Positions 29,612-38,800 of a stretch of 43,077 nucleotides of DNA are shown piece after piece. The position numbers and the translations under genes were made by a program. Each line of letters opens with the position of its first letter. Position 1 is the first letter of the stretch. The notes below the pieces were generated by a model, which did not search any database, was not told the origin of the DNA, and was given only the letters and a program-made list of their open reading frames with translations. The DNA lies in the NCBI GenBank assembly GCA_964593865.1, contig CAZQKE010000021.1, positions 1-43,077 on the forward strand, given 5' to 3'. The stretch is from CAZQKE01 sp964593865. GTDB taxonomy: Bacteria > Chloroflexota > Anaerolineae > JAAYZQ01.

Positions 29612-31285
29612 ATGGACCGCGAGCAGTTTATCAAAATGATGGATGAAGCCAAACTGTACGATCTGACCCAGGGGTGCAGCATCTTTACCCCGCCGTGGCC
29701 CGGAGAAAAAGCGTTGGAGATCCACTTTTTCAAGCGCGTGACGGGGGCCTATGGCGGCGGGCCTGGGGCCAACGGTCAGCTCCTTAACTGGAGCAACACC
29801 GTGGGCACCCACCTGGTCGGTGAGACGGCTTTCCACTCCGGCGGACGGCGCATCTCCGACATCCCCCTTTCTGACCTCTGCGGGCGCGGTGTGGTGGTAG
29901 ACATCTCCGATGCCGTATCCGATTACAGCCTCTACACGCCCGAAATGATCACTTCGCGGGCCGATGTGCGCAAGGGTGACATCCTGATCATCAACACCGG
30001 TTATCACCGCTACTCCTGGGATCAACCGGACGTCTACAACCCGGAGGCCCAGGGTGGCGTCGAATCCAAAGAGTTCGGCTTCCTGGTACGTCATCCCGGC
30101 CCTTCCCCCGACTTTTTCCAGTGGGCATTGGACATGGAACTGAAGGTGATCGGCGTGGACTGCGGCTGCGCCGAGCATCCCATGAACACCAACATTCGCT
30201 ACATGCACCCCAACGAGTTTGAGAAGGCCGAAGCCAAGCTCAAAGCAGAATACGGCAAGAGCTGGGATGAGATGTTCCCGCCCGACGAGTATTACCGGAT
30301 GACCCATATCACCATGCCCAAAGCCCATCTGTTGCTGGCCGAATCCATCGTGGGAGATGTAGCCAAGCTGAGCAACCAGCGCGCTTGGATTATGATCATG
30401 CCCATTCCCTTCATGGAGGTTGAGACCGCCTGGGCGCGGGTGTGTGCCCTTCAGGCTCCCGATTGGATGGATGAAGAGGAATTCTACCAGACCCTCGAAG
30501 CCGCCGAGGTATATGACATGACCGTGCCCTTTAGCGTGCAGACGCCCCAGTGGGCCAATTACGTCCCCTTGACCGTCACCTACACCAAGCGCGTCGGCGG
30601 ACAATATTTCGGCCTGGGCCGCAACGGTTCCATCTGCAACGCCAGCATCCACTTGGGAACCCATATGGACGGTGAAAAGCACTTTTGGGCCAACGGGCGG
30701 ACCATCGGCGAGGTCCCCCTGGAAGAATGGGTCGGCCCCGGCGTCATTGCCGATATTTCCCACCTGGTCAGCGATTCCAGCGTCTACACCCCGGAGATGA
30801 TAGAGAGTGTGGTAGAAGTCCGAGAAGGCGACATCCTCATCATCAAGACCGGCTGGCACAAATACGGCTGGAACAGCCCCGATTCGGATGAATTCCGCTA
30901 CATGATCAAGCACCCCGGCCCTTCGCCCGACTTTGCCCAATGGTGCATAGACAAAAAGATCAAATGGATCGGTGTGGATGCCGTGAGCGCAGACCACCCC
31001 ATGAACACCATCCAGCGCATCTGGCATCCCAAAACCTTTGAGGAAGCCAACCGCAAGCTCAAAGAGACCTTTGGCAAGGATTGGGACGAAATGTACCCCC
31101 TGGATCACTACTACCAGGACATGCACCTCAACCTCTTCCCCAAGAGGATCGTCCACGCCGAAAACCTGGGCCTGGACATCGCCAAGGCGGAAAGCGGACG
31201 CTACTACATCGGCTGCTACCTGCAAAAGGGCATGGAGATCGCGTCCATGTGGGGCCGGTTCGTCGCCTGGAAAGAGGGGAACTAA
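29612..31285 (+). CDS. Fused tandem cyclase-family hydrolase
   Basis: A 557-residue protein made of two homologous cyclase-family (PF04199, kynurenine formamidase/isatin hydrolase fold) halves, about residues 1-285 and 286-557. Both halves share EMI(T/E)S-x-DVRxGDILII-type and HPGPSPDFxQW blocks. The C-terminal half keeps the metal site HLGTHMDGEKHF (HxGTHxDxxxH). The N-terminal half reads TVGTHLVGETAF at the same place, losing the first His, the Asp and the third His, so it is probably not catalytic by itself. The active half likely hydrolyses a cyclic or N-acyl amide. It is cotranscribed with the FdrA/AllG genes and the Mo hydroxylase. Confidence 0.86.
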   Translation: MDREQFIKMMDEAKLYDLTQGCSIFTPPWPGEKALEIHFFKRVTGAYGGGPGANGQLLNWSNTVGTHLVGETAFHSGGRRISDIPLSDLCGRGVVVDISDAVSDYSLYTPEMITSRADVRKGDILIINTGYHRYSWDQPDVYNPEAQGGVESKEFGFLVRHPGPSPDFFQWALDMELKVIGVDCGCAEHPMNTNIRYMHPNEFEKAEAKLKAEYGKSWDEMFPPDEYYRMTHITMPKAHLLLAESIVGDVAKLSNQRAWIMIMPIPFMEVETAWARVCALQAPDWMDEEEFYQTLEAAEVYDMTVPFSVQTPQWANYVPLTVTYTKRVGGQYFGLGRNGSICNASIHLGTHMDGEKHFWANGRTIGEVPLEEWVGPGVIADISHLVSDSSVYTPEMIESVVEVREGDILIIKTGWHKYGWNSPDSDEFRYMIKHPGPSPDFAQWCIDKKIKWIGVDAVSADHPMNTIQRIWHPKTFEEANRKLKETFGKDWDEMYPLDHYYQDMHLNLFPKRIVHAENLGLDIAKAESGRYYIGCYLQKGMEIASMWGRFVAWKEGN

Positions 31286-31298
31286 GAATTCGGAGAAT

Positions 31299-31340
31299 GG
31301 GGGTCGGTAGATCGGGAAACGCCCCGATCTACCGATCCCC
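31299..31340. other. Long hairpin between the cyclase and Mo-hydroxylase genes
   Basis: GGGGTCGGTAGATCGGG pairs with CCCGATCTACCGATCCCC with one bulged base and a 5-nt loop. It lies in the 88-bp gap before the FAD-subunit gene. With no T-tract, it may protect mRNA or modulate read-through rather than terminate. Confidence 0.5.
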
Positions 31341-31373
31341 GGCCTACCCGTTTCCCAGATTGGGAGGATGCCA

Positions 31374-32252
31374 ATGAAACCTGCTCCATTCAAATATTAT
31401 GCTCCGACTACGGTAGATGAAGCCCTGTCCCAATTGGCCGAGTACGGCTGGGACGCCAAGATTCTGGCCGGGGGGCAGAGTCTGATCCCCATGATGAACT
31501 TTCGGCTGGCTCAGCCATCGGTCTTGGTGGACCTAAACAACATCCCCACCCTGTCTTACGTCCGTCGGGCGCGGGATGGCGGCCTGCACATCGGGGCCAT
31601 GACCCGCCAGGCCGCCCTAGAACGGGATCCGTTGGTGGCCGAAGCCGCACCCATGATCCACGCCGCTCTGCCCAAGGTTGCCTACCCGGCCGTCCGCAGC
31701 CGGGGGACCCTGGGCGGCAGCATCGCCCACGCCGATCCCTCCGCCGAGCTGGTGGCGGCCAGCGTCGCACTGGATGCCCGCTTCCGCATCCGCAGCCGAC
31801 GGGGAGAACGCATCGTCCCGGCAGACGAATTCTTTGTGGGCCTCTTTACCACCGTCCTGGAGCCGGATGAGATACTGGTTGAGGTGCAACTGCCCCCCAT
31901 GCCGCCCAACAGCGGCTGGTCTTTCATGGAAGTGGCCCGCCGCCATCACGATTTTGCCCTGGTGGGTGTTGCCGCCGTGGTGACGGTGAGCCGAGGAGTG
32001 TGCGACTCGGCCAAATTGGTCTATTTCAGCGTCGGCGACGGCCCGGTGGAAGCCAAGCAGGCCGGTTCCGTGCTCCGGGGGCAAAAGCCCACACCGGAAG
32101 CCATCGGCGAAGCGGCCGAAACCGCCGCCACCGCCGACATCCCCGAACCCAACAGCGACATCAACGCTTCTGCCGAGTACCGCCGCCACCTGATCCGGGT
32201 CTTGGGGAAGCGAGCATTGACCGAAGCCTTTGAACGAGCAGAGAATCGGTAA
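31374..32252 (+). CDS. FAD-binding subunit of xanthine-dehydrogenase-family molybdenum hydroxylase
   Basis: A 292-residue medium subunit (XdhB/CoxM type) that passes electrons from the iron-sulfur clusters to FAD and an acceptor. Both FAD-binding motifs are present: LAGGQSLIPMMNFRLAQPS near residue 30 and RGTLGGSIAHADPSAEL near 105. The C-terminal domain follows. I chose the ATG at 31374 because GGGAGG lies at proper spacing; the ATG two codons earlier touches that site. The gene order medium-small-large (coxMSL-like) is kept. Confidence 0.92.
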   Translation: MKPAPFKYYAPTTVDEALSQLAEYGWDAKILAGGQSLIPMMNFRLAQPSVLVDLNNIPTLSYVRRARDGGLHIGAMTRQAALERDPLVAEAAPMIHAALPKVAYPAVRSRGTLGGSIAHADPSAELVAASVALDARFRIRSRRGERIVPADEFFVGLFTTVLEPDEILVEVQLPPMPPNSGWSFMEVARRHHDFALVGVAAVVTVSRGVCDSAKLVYFSVGDGPVEAKQAGSVLRGQKPTPEAIGEAAETAATADIPEPNSDINASAEYRRHLIRVLGKRALTEAFERAENR

Positions 32253-32268
32253 TGGGAGATGGTAAATT

Positions 32269-32739
32269 ATGGATAACCTGCAAACCATCACAGTCACCGT
32301 CAACGGCGTCAAATATGAACGCACCGTCGAACCACGCCTGTTGCTGAGCGATTTTCTGCGGCACGACCTGGGATTGACCGGCACGCATGTTGGCTGCGAG
32401 CACGGCGTGTGCGGAGCCTGCACCGTCATCTTTGACGGGCAGCCGGTCCGCTCTTGCCTGATGTTCGCCGTCCAGGCCGACGGGCACGAGATCACAACCG
32501 TTGAGGGCTTGGGCACACCGGATAACCTACATCCCCTGCAAAAAGCCTTCCAAGAGGCCCATGCCCTGCAATGCGGTTACTGCACCCCCGGTTTGTTGAT
32601 GACCTTGATCCCCTTCCTGGAGGAAAATCCCAACCCCACCGAGGAGGAGATCCGGGAGGCCATCGCCGGCAACCTGTGCCGCTGTACCGGCTATCAACAC
32701 ATCGTAGACGCGGTCAAATTGGTAACTCAAGGTCGGTAG
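32269..32739 (+). CDS. 2Fe-2S subunit of the molybdenum hydroxylase
   Basis: A 156-residue small subunit (XdhC/CoxS type) with two [2Fe-2S] clusters. The plant-ferredoxin-like cluster has GCEHGVCGACTV with a distal Cys in VRSC. The second, all-helical cluster has CGYCTPG and CRCTGYQ. It transfers electrons from the Mo centre to the FAD subunit. It lies 16 bp after the FAD subunit and 12 bp before the large subunit. Confidence 0.95.
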   Translation: MDNLQTITVTVNGVKYERTVEPRLLLSDFLRHDLGLTGTHVGCEHGVCGACTVIFDGQPVRSCLMFAVQADGHEITTVEGLGTPDNLHPLQKAFQEAHALQCGYCTPGLLMTLIPFLEENPNPTEEEIREAIAGNLCRCTGYQHIVDAVKLVTQGR

Positions 32740-32751
32740 AGGAGTGGAACC

Positions 32752-35085
32752 GTGAGCGAAAAATATCTTGGCAAACCGATGACACGAACCGAAGACCCCT
32801 TGCTGCTGACCGGTCGTGCTCTGTTCGTAGATGATGTCGAGATTCCGGGGATGCTGCACGCTGCCTTTCTGCGCAGCGACTATGCCCACGCCCGTCTGCT
32901 GAGCTTGGATGTCTCGGCGGCGCGGGAAATGCCCGGCGTGGTGGCCGTCTTTACCGCCGAGGATATGGGCGACGCTTGGCGCCCCAGCCCGCCCAATGTC
33001 TCGCCCCCGCCGGGGATGCCGGGCGTCACCTTCTTTTCCCGTACACCGGTTCCCCTGGTCAAGGACACGGTCAAACACGCCGGCGAGCCGCTGGCCCTCA
33101 TCATCGCCGAAAGCCGTTACATCGCCGAGGATGCCGCCGAGCGCATCTGGGCCGAGCTGGAGCCGCTCCCGGCAGTGGTGGACATTGAGCACGCCCTGGA
33201 CCCCGACGCCCCTCTGGTCCACGACGACCTGGAATCCAACTTGGCCGCCCACCTTATCCAAGAAAAAGGAAATTATGAGGAGGCCAAGGCAAAAGCCGAC
33301 TTGGTCATCAAGCGACGCATCGTCATTGACCGCTGCGCGGCGGCGGCCATGGAGAACCGGGGCATCGTCGCTTCCTGGGACCCCAAAGCCCAGTTCCTGA
33401 CTCTGTGGGATACCACCCAGGCCCCCATCCCCATCCGCAACGGCCTGGCCGCCCTGTTCGGCCTCTCCGCCAGCCAGGTGCGGGTCATCGCCCCCTTCGT
33501 GGGCGGGGGCTTTGGCCCCAAGATCATGCTTTACTATCCGGAAGAAGTGGTCCTCACCTGGGCAACGTTGCAGCTGGGACGGCCCATCAAATGGATCGAA
33601 GACCGGCGCGAAAACTTTTTCGCCACCACCCAGGAGCGGGGCCAGGTCCACTACGCCGAAATGGCCTTGACCAATGATGGGCGTATCTTGGGCATCAAGC
33701 ACGAATTCATCCACGACACGGGGGCCTACAACCCTTACGGCTTGACCATCCCCCTCAACACCCAGAGCCACGCCATGGGCGCGTATGACGTGCCCAACTA
33801 CTATTCGGACCTGAAAGTCGTGTTCACCAACAAAACCATCGTCACCCCCGTCCGGGGGGCAGGACGGCCCCAGGGCATCTTTTTGGCCGAGCGGTTGCTG
33901 GACATCGCCGCCAAAGAGCTGGGCATGGACCGTCTGGAGATCCGCCTCAAGAACCTGATCCCGCCCGATGCCTTCCCCTATGAGCACAAGATCATTGACC
34001 AGGCATTCGCTCCTTTGATCTACGACAGCGGCAACTATGAAGCCACCCTGAAAAAGGCGGCGGCATTGATCGGCTATGAAAAATTCGTCAAGGAGGAGCA
34101 GCCCCGCCTCCGGGCCGAGGGCAAGCACGTGGGCCTGGGCATCGTCCCCTTTGTGGAGACCACAGGCGTAGGGCCATACGAAGGCGCCCGCGTGACCATC
34201 GAAACCGACGGGCGGGTGAGCGTGGCCACCGGTGTCGGGACGCAAGGCCAGGGCCACTTTACCTCCTTTGCCCAGATCGTCGCCGATCAACTGGGCGTCA
34301 GCCCCCGTGATGTCCGCCTGGTCACGGGCGACACCTCCGAATTTCACTGGGGGACCGGGACCTTTGCCAGCCGCGGCGCCGTCGTCGCGGCCAATGCCAT
34401 CTACGCCGCCGCCAAGGCGGTGCGGGCCAAAGTGCTCAAACTGGCCAGCAAGGTCCTGGAAACGCCGGAGGAGGAACTGGAACTGGTGGACGGTCAGGTG
34501 CGGGTGGCCGACATCCCCGAACGGTCCATCAGCCTGGGTGAACTGGCCGTCATTGCCAACCCCTTGCGCGGGGCCGTCGAACCGGGGACCGAGCCGGGCT
34601 TGGAGGCGACCGACTATTTCGGTCCCCAATACGGCGCGACGGCCAACGGCGCCCACGCCATGATCGTAGAAGTGGACCCCGAAACGATGATGATTGAGAT
34701 CAAAAAATATGTCACCGTCGAGGATTGCGGCACGGTGCTCAACCCCCTCATCCTAGAAGGGCAGATCCACGGCGGCGTGGCTTTGGGAATCGCCAACTCC
34801 TACTATGAGAAACTCATCTATGACGAAAACGGCCAACTTCTCAATGCCTCCCTGGCCGATTATCTGATCCCGACGGCCACCGAGATCCCCCGCATCGAGG
34901 TCGGCCACGAAGAGACCAAATCGCCCCTCAACCCTCTGGGCAGCAAGGGCGCGGGCGAAGCGGGAACCATCCCCGTTCCTGCCGTCTTTGCCCAGGCGTT
35001 GGAGGACGCCCTGGCCGACTATGGCTTGGAGATCTTGGAAATGCCCTTGAGTCCCAACCGGCTCTTTGAGCTGATCCACGGGTAA
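32752..35085 (+). CDS. Molybdenum-binding catalytic subunit, xanthine dehydrogenase family (not form I CO dehydrogenase)
   Basis: A 777-residue large subunit binding the Mo-pterin cofactor, which hydroxylates its substrate with water-derived oxygen. Cofactor motifs GGGFGPK and VGTQGQGHFT, and the catalytic glutamate region KGAGEAG (Glu736), are visible. At the position where form I CO dehydrogenases carry AYxCSFR, this protein has PVRGAGRPQ, the form II/other-hydroxylase type, so CO oxidation is unlikely. The substrate is probably an N-heterocycle or aldehyde, given the neighbouring nucleoside-type transporter and amide hydrolase. Start GTG 32752 has a GGAGTGG site. Confidence 0.93.
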   Translation: MSEKYLGKPMTRTEDPLLLTGRALFVDDVEIPGMLHAAFLRSDYAHARLLSLDVSAAREMPGVVAVFTAEDMGDAWRPSPPNVSPPPGMPGVTFFSRTPVPLVKDTVKHAGEPLALIIAESRYIAEDAAERIWAELEPLPAVVDIEHALDPDAPLVHDDLESNLAAHLIQEKGNYEEAKAKADLVIKRRIVIDRCAAAAMENRGIVASWDPKAQFLTLWDTTQAPIPIRNGLAALFGLSASQVRVIAPFVGGGFGPKIMLYYPEEVVLTWATLQLGRPIKWIEDRRENFFATTQERGQVHYAEMALTNDGRILGIKHEFIHDTGAYNPYGLTIPLNTQSHAMGAYDVPNYYSDLKVVFTNKTIVTPVRGAGRPQGIFLAERLLDIAAKELGMDRLEIRLKNLIPPDAFPYEHKIIDQAFAPLIYDSGNYEATLKKAAALIGYEKFVKEEQPRLRAEGKHVGLGIVPFVETTGVGPYEGARVTIETDGRVSVATGVGTQGQGHFTSFAQIVADQLGVSPRDVRLVTGDTSEFHWGTGTFASRGAVVAANAIYAAAKAVRAKVLKLASKVLETPEEELELVDGQVRVADIPERSISLGELAVIANPLRGAVEPGTEPGLEATDYFGPQYGATANGAHAMIVEVDPETMMIEIKKYVTVEDCGTVLNPLILEGQIHGGVALGIANSYYEKLIYDENGQLLNASLADYLIPTATEIPRIEVGHEETKSPLNPLGSKGAGEAGTIPVPAVFAQALEDALADYGLEILEMPLSPNRLFELIHG

Positions 35086-35109
35086 CCATGCGAAAGGATG
35101 TGAGCAACG

Positions 35110-35730
35110 ATGAAACTGGAAGGTGAATACATCTTTGACGGTCCCCGCGACGAAGTGTGGGCCATCGTGCGCGATCCGGAGGTGCTGGCGAAGGCATTGC
35201 CCGGCGCACAGGAACTGGAACAGGTTGGCGAAAACGAGTATGCGGGCAAAATGTACATCCGCATCGGCCCTGTCTCCGGTGTGTTCAGCGGCAAACTGGT
35301 CGTTTCCGACGAGGTTCCGCCGGAAAGTTACACCCTGAGCGTAGAGGGCCGAGGCGCACCCGGCTTTGGCAAAGGGGTGGGCCACGTCCACCTGACCGAG
35401 CTGGAGGATGGCCGAACCCTCATGCGTTACGAAGGTGAAATGCAGGTCGGCGGCCGGTTGGCCGGCGTCGGCCAACGCATGATCGACTCGGCCAGCAAGA
35501 GCATGATCCGCCAGGGGTTGGATTCGCTCAACGCAGCCCTCAAGGCGCGCCTGGCCGGAGAGGAAGAGGAATATACGCCTCCTTCCGAAACCGCCTTCGC
35601 CGCCGCGGTCGCCAAGGACATGGCCGGGGAGATGCTCTCCACTCCCCAGGCGATGGGGGCCTTCCTGGCTCTGATCGCGGCCCTGGCCTTTGTGCTGGGC
35701 TATCTACTGGGTCGGCGCGGAGGGGAATGA
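35110..35730 (+). CDS. CoxG-like SRPBCC protein with C-terminal membrane helix
   Basis: A 206-residue protein: an N-terminal SRPBCC/START-like lipid-binding domain of the CoxG family (residues ~1-150, MKLEGEYIFDGPRDEVWAIVRDPEVLAKALPG), a charged linker and a C-terminal transmembrane helix (residues ~178-200). CoxG proteins attach CO-dehydrogenase-type Mo enzymes to the membrane and have been linked to quinone delivery. Here it follows the Mo hydroxylase large subunit by 24 bp and probably connects that enzyme to the respiratory chain. The last gene of the catabolic cluster, followed by a strong hairpin. Confidence 0.88.
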   Translation: MKLEGEYIFDGPRDEVWAIVRDPEVLAKALPGAQELEQVGENEYAGKMYIRIGPVSGVFSGKLVVSDEVPPESYTLSVEGRGAPGFGKGVGHVHLTELEDGRTLMRYEGEMQVGGRLAGVGQRMIDSASKSMIRQGLDSLNAALKARLAGEEEEYTPPSETAFAAAVAKDMAGEMLSTPQAMGAFLALIAALAFVLGYLLGRRGGE

Positions 35731-35765
35731 CGCAGCTACTCACCTCACGCCGACACGGAGACATC

Positions 35766-35794
35766 GGGCCAGGCCCTGCGCCAGGGCCTGGCCC
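35766..35794. terminator. Hairpin ending the catabolic cluster
   Basis: 12-bp perfect arms GGGCCAGGCCCT and its complement with a 5-nt loop, 36 bp after the CoxG stop, followed by GCTTTCC. The T-tract is weak. Confidence 0.6.
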
Positions 35795-35818
35795 GCTTTC
35801 CGGGTTTGCGCATTCGGG

Positions 35819-38800
35819 ATGCCGACCGTGAGCCGCAAGCATCAGCCGCTTCAACCCACACGATACCAGCGCATCACCCGCTGGGGCGTATCCCTGGTCC
35901 TGTTGATCGCCGCAGGGGTCTTGTTGGTCGTCCCCATCCTTGCCTGGCAGTGGGTACACCGGCCCTTCCCCGGCCTGATGCTGGAACAAACCCTCGTCGT
36001 CGGCGGCATCTACGACCAGGATCTCCCGCCGGGTGTTCCCCCTAACCCCACCGCCCGCCTGATCGCCGTCGGCGACCAACCCGTCACCGACGGCCGCGAG
36101 GTGGACCGCATACTGCAGGGCATGGCCTTCGGCGATCAAGTGAAGCTGACCTTTGAACGCCCTGATGGTTCGGTCCTGATTGTGCCCGTGACCTTGACGA
36201 CCTTCCCCCTGGATGCTTGGCTCTCCCTGTTCTGGGTTCCTTACCTCACCGGCTTGATCTATCTCCTCACCGGCCTGTGGGTCTTTCGCTACCGACATTA
36301 TGAGCGGTCGGGGCAAACTTTTGCCTTCTTTGCGGCGTGTGTGGCCCTGGCCGTGGGCCTGATCTTTGACCTGAATTCAACCCATCGTTTTGTCCGCCTG
36401 TGGGTGACGGCCATGCCTTTGGTTGGCGCGTCCTTGATCCACCTGGCCCTGATCTTTCCCGAAGAAAGGTCGTGGAGCCGCCGCCGATCCCTTTTCCGCT
36501 TTTTCCCCTACCCCGTTGCCATCGCCCTGGCCCTGGCCGCCCATTGGAGACTGTATGACCTGGGCGCACCCTGGGCTTACATCACCACCTGGCGCCGGAT
36601 CTATGCCTTTCTGTTCATCTCCCTCATCTTTTTCCTGGTAATCATGGGATATGTGCGTGCCCGCACCTTATCCAGCGTCGTCCGGCAGCAGGTGCGCATC
36701 ATCCTGGTAGGCAGCCTCCTGGCCTTTGCGCCGATGGCCGTCTACCTACTCCTGGCCGGAGTAGGGGTAGAACCGGCTTTCCACGCCGTCCTGTACCTGC
36801 CTCCTTTGATCCTGTTCCCTTTGTTCATCGCCTACGCCATCCTGCGTTATAAGCTGCTGGGCATGGACCCGGTGATCGGCCGTGGCCTGGCCTACACCAT
36901 CCTGATCGCAGCGGTCATCGGCGTCTATGTCTTGATCCTGGCCGCCATCAGCCGCACCCTGGGGATCGCCTTGACGGACAACAGCGCATTGCTCATAGCC
37001 CTCTTGATCGCCCTTTTGGTCTTGGCGGTCCCCCCCTTACGGCGGCGGGCCGAAGAGATGGCCGACCGCATCCTGGGCCAGCGGCGGGTGGATTACCGCG
37101 CCGCCCTGCAAGATTACAGCCGCGAACTGGTGACCACTCCCCTTTCCCTACCGGCGATCTTGGACCGCATGATGGCCCAGATTGAACCGGTCAGCCACGG
37201 AGCACCGACGGTCATCTTTCTCTATGACCCACACCAGGATCGCTACACGCTGCGCCGATCCGGCGGCCTGCTTTGGCCGGAGGAAAAGGTTGAGCTGGAC
37301 CCGGACAGCCCCCTGGTCCGTTGGCTCGACCGGCAGGATGAACCGGTCTACCTCCTGGACCCCACCGTGTCGGAGACCTTGCCTCTCCTGGCGGAACAAG
37401 ACCGGCGGCTCCTGGACGAATTGGGCCTGGTGCTCTTCTTGCCCTTGCGGGGCCAACGCCGCCTTGCCGGGTGGGTGGCCTTGGGGCCGCGCCTTTCCGG
37501 CGAACCGTACACCCCCGACGACGTGCATTTCCTGGCTGCCGTGACCGACCAGACGGCTATGGCGGTGGAGAACGCCCAGCTCCTGGCCGACTTGGAGGAG
37601 CGGATCGTCCACCTGGACGCCTTGCGCAAGATCGGCGAGGCGGTGGATCTGCGCCGGGACTTGGAAGATCTCCTTTCCCTCATCTATGAACAAACCCACC
37701 GCATTCTGGGAGTGGATAACTTTTATGTGGCCCTTTATGATGAAGACCGCCAAGAATTCCGCATGGCCTACTATGTGGAAGAGGGACAGCGGCGCGAACC
37801 GACCGAACCGACCTGGCCTTTGGGCACGGGATTGACCAGCCAGATTGTGCGCGACGGTCGGCCCATCGTGACCGATGACTACCTGGCCGAATGCGCACGA
37901 CGCCGAATCCCCCACGGGGGCAGACCGGCCAAAGCCTGGCTGGGCGTCCCCCTCATCTCCGGCCCGGAAAGGAAGGTTGTGGGGGTGCTGAACGTCTCCT
38001 GTTTCCGGGAAGGATATCGCTACACCGCCGCTCAGGTCCGCCTGATGGAAGCCATCGCCGACCAGGCTGCCGTCGCCATCGGCAGAATGCGCCTTTACCA
38101 GGAAATGAAAGCCCGCGCTGCCGAACTTGCCACCCTGTACGAGGTCAGCCGGACGATCAACTCCACCCTTGACCTGCCCAGCGTTTTGGACCTGATCATG
38201 AACAAGGTGGTAGAAATCCTGGACGTAGAGGCCGGATCGCTGCTGCTGCTGGATGAGGAAAGCGGAGACCTGGTTTTCCAGGTTGCTTTGGGTACGCCGG
38301 GCAGTCAGGAGCTGGTGGGTCGCCACCATCCCGTGGACCGAGGCATCGTCGGCCATGTCGTCCAGAGCGGACAGGCCCAGATCGTCAACGACGTGCGGAA
38401 CAATCCCCATTGGGACCGCAACGTAGATCGGGAGATTAGTTTCACCACCCGTGACATCCTGTGCGTGCCGCTGACCAGCCGCGACCGGATCATCGGCGTC
38501 ATCGAAGTCCTCAACCACCGCGACGGCAGCCCCTTCCGCCGGGAGGAGGCAGACCTGCTAACCGGCTTTGCGGCTCAGGCTGCCGTCGCCATTGAAAACG
38601 CCCGCCTCTACACCCAGACCGATCAGGCCCTCGCCCGCCGCGTGGAAGAACTCTCCACACTGCAGCGCATTGACCGGGACCTCAACGCTGCCCTGGATTT
38701 TGACCGTCTGATGAACACAACCATCAAATGGGCCATGCGGATCACCAAAGCCCCGGTGGGCATCATCGCCCTGTATGACAAAGACCGACAAGGGTTGCTG

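Noticed and set aside
32527..34656. A 709-codon open frame antisense to the Mo-hydroxylase large and small subunits
   Set aside because: Low-complexity Gly/Asp/His-rich shadow protein with no ribosome binding site, opposite three unambiguous genes.
31374..35730. Identification as aerobic CO dehydrogenase (coxMSLG)
   Set aside because: Gene order fits, but the large subunit has PVRGAGRPQ in place of the form I AYxCSFR loop, so CO oxidation is not supported.
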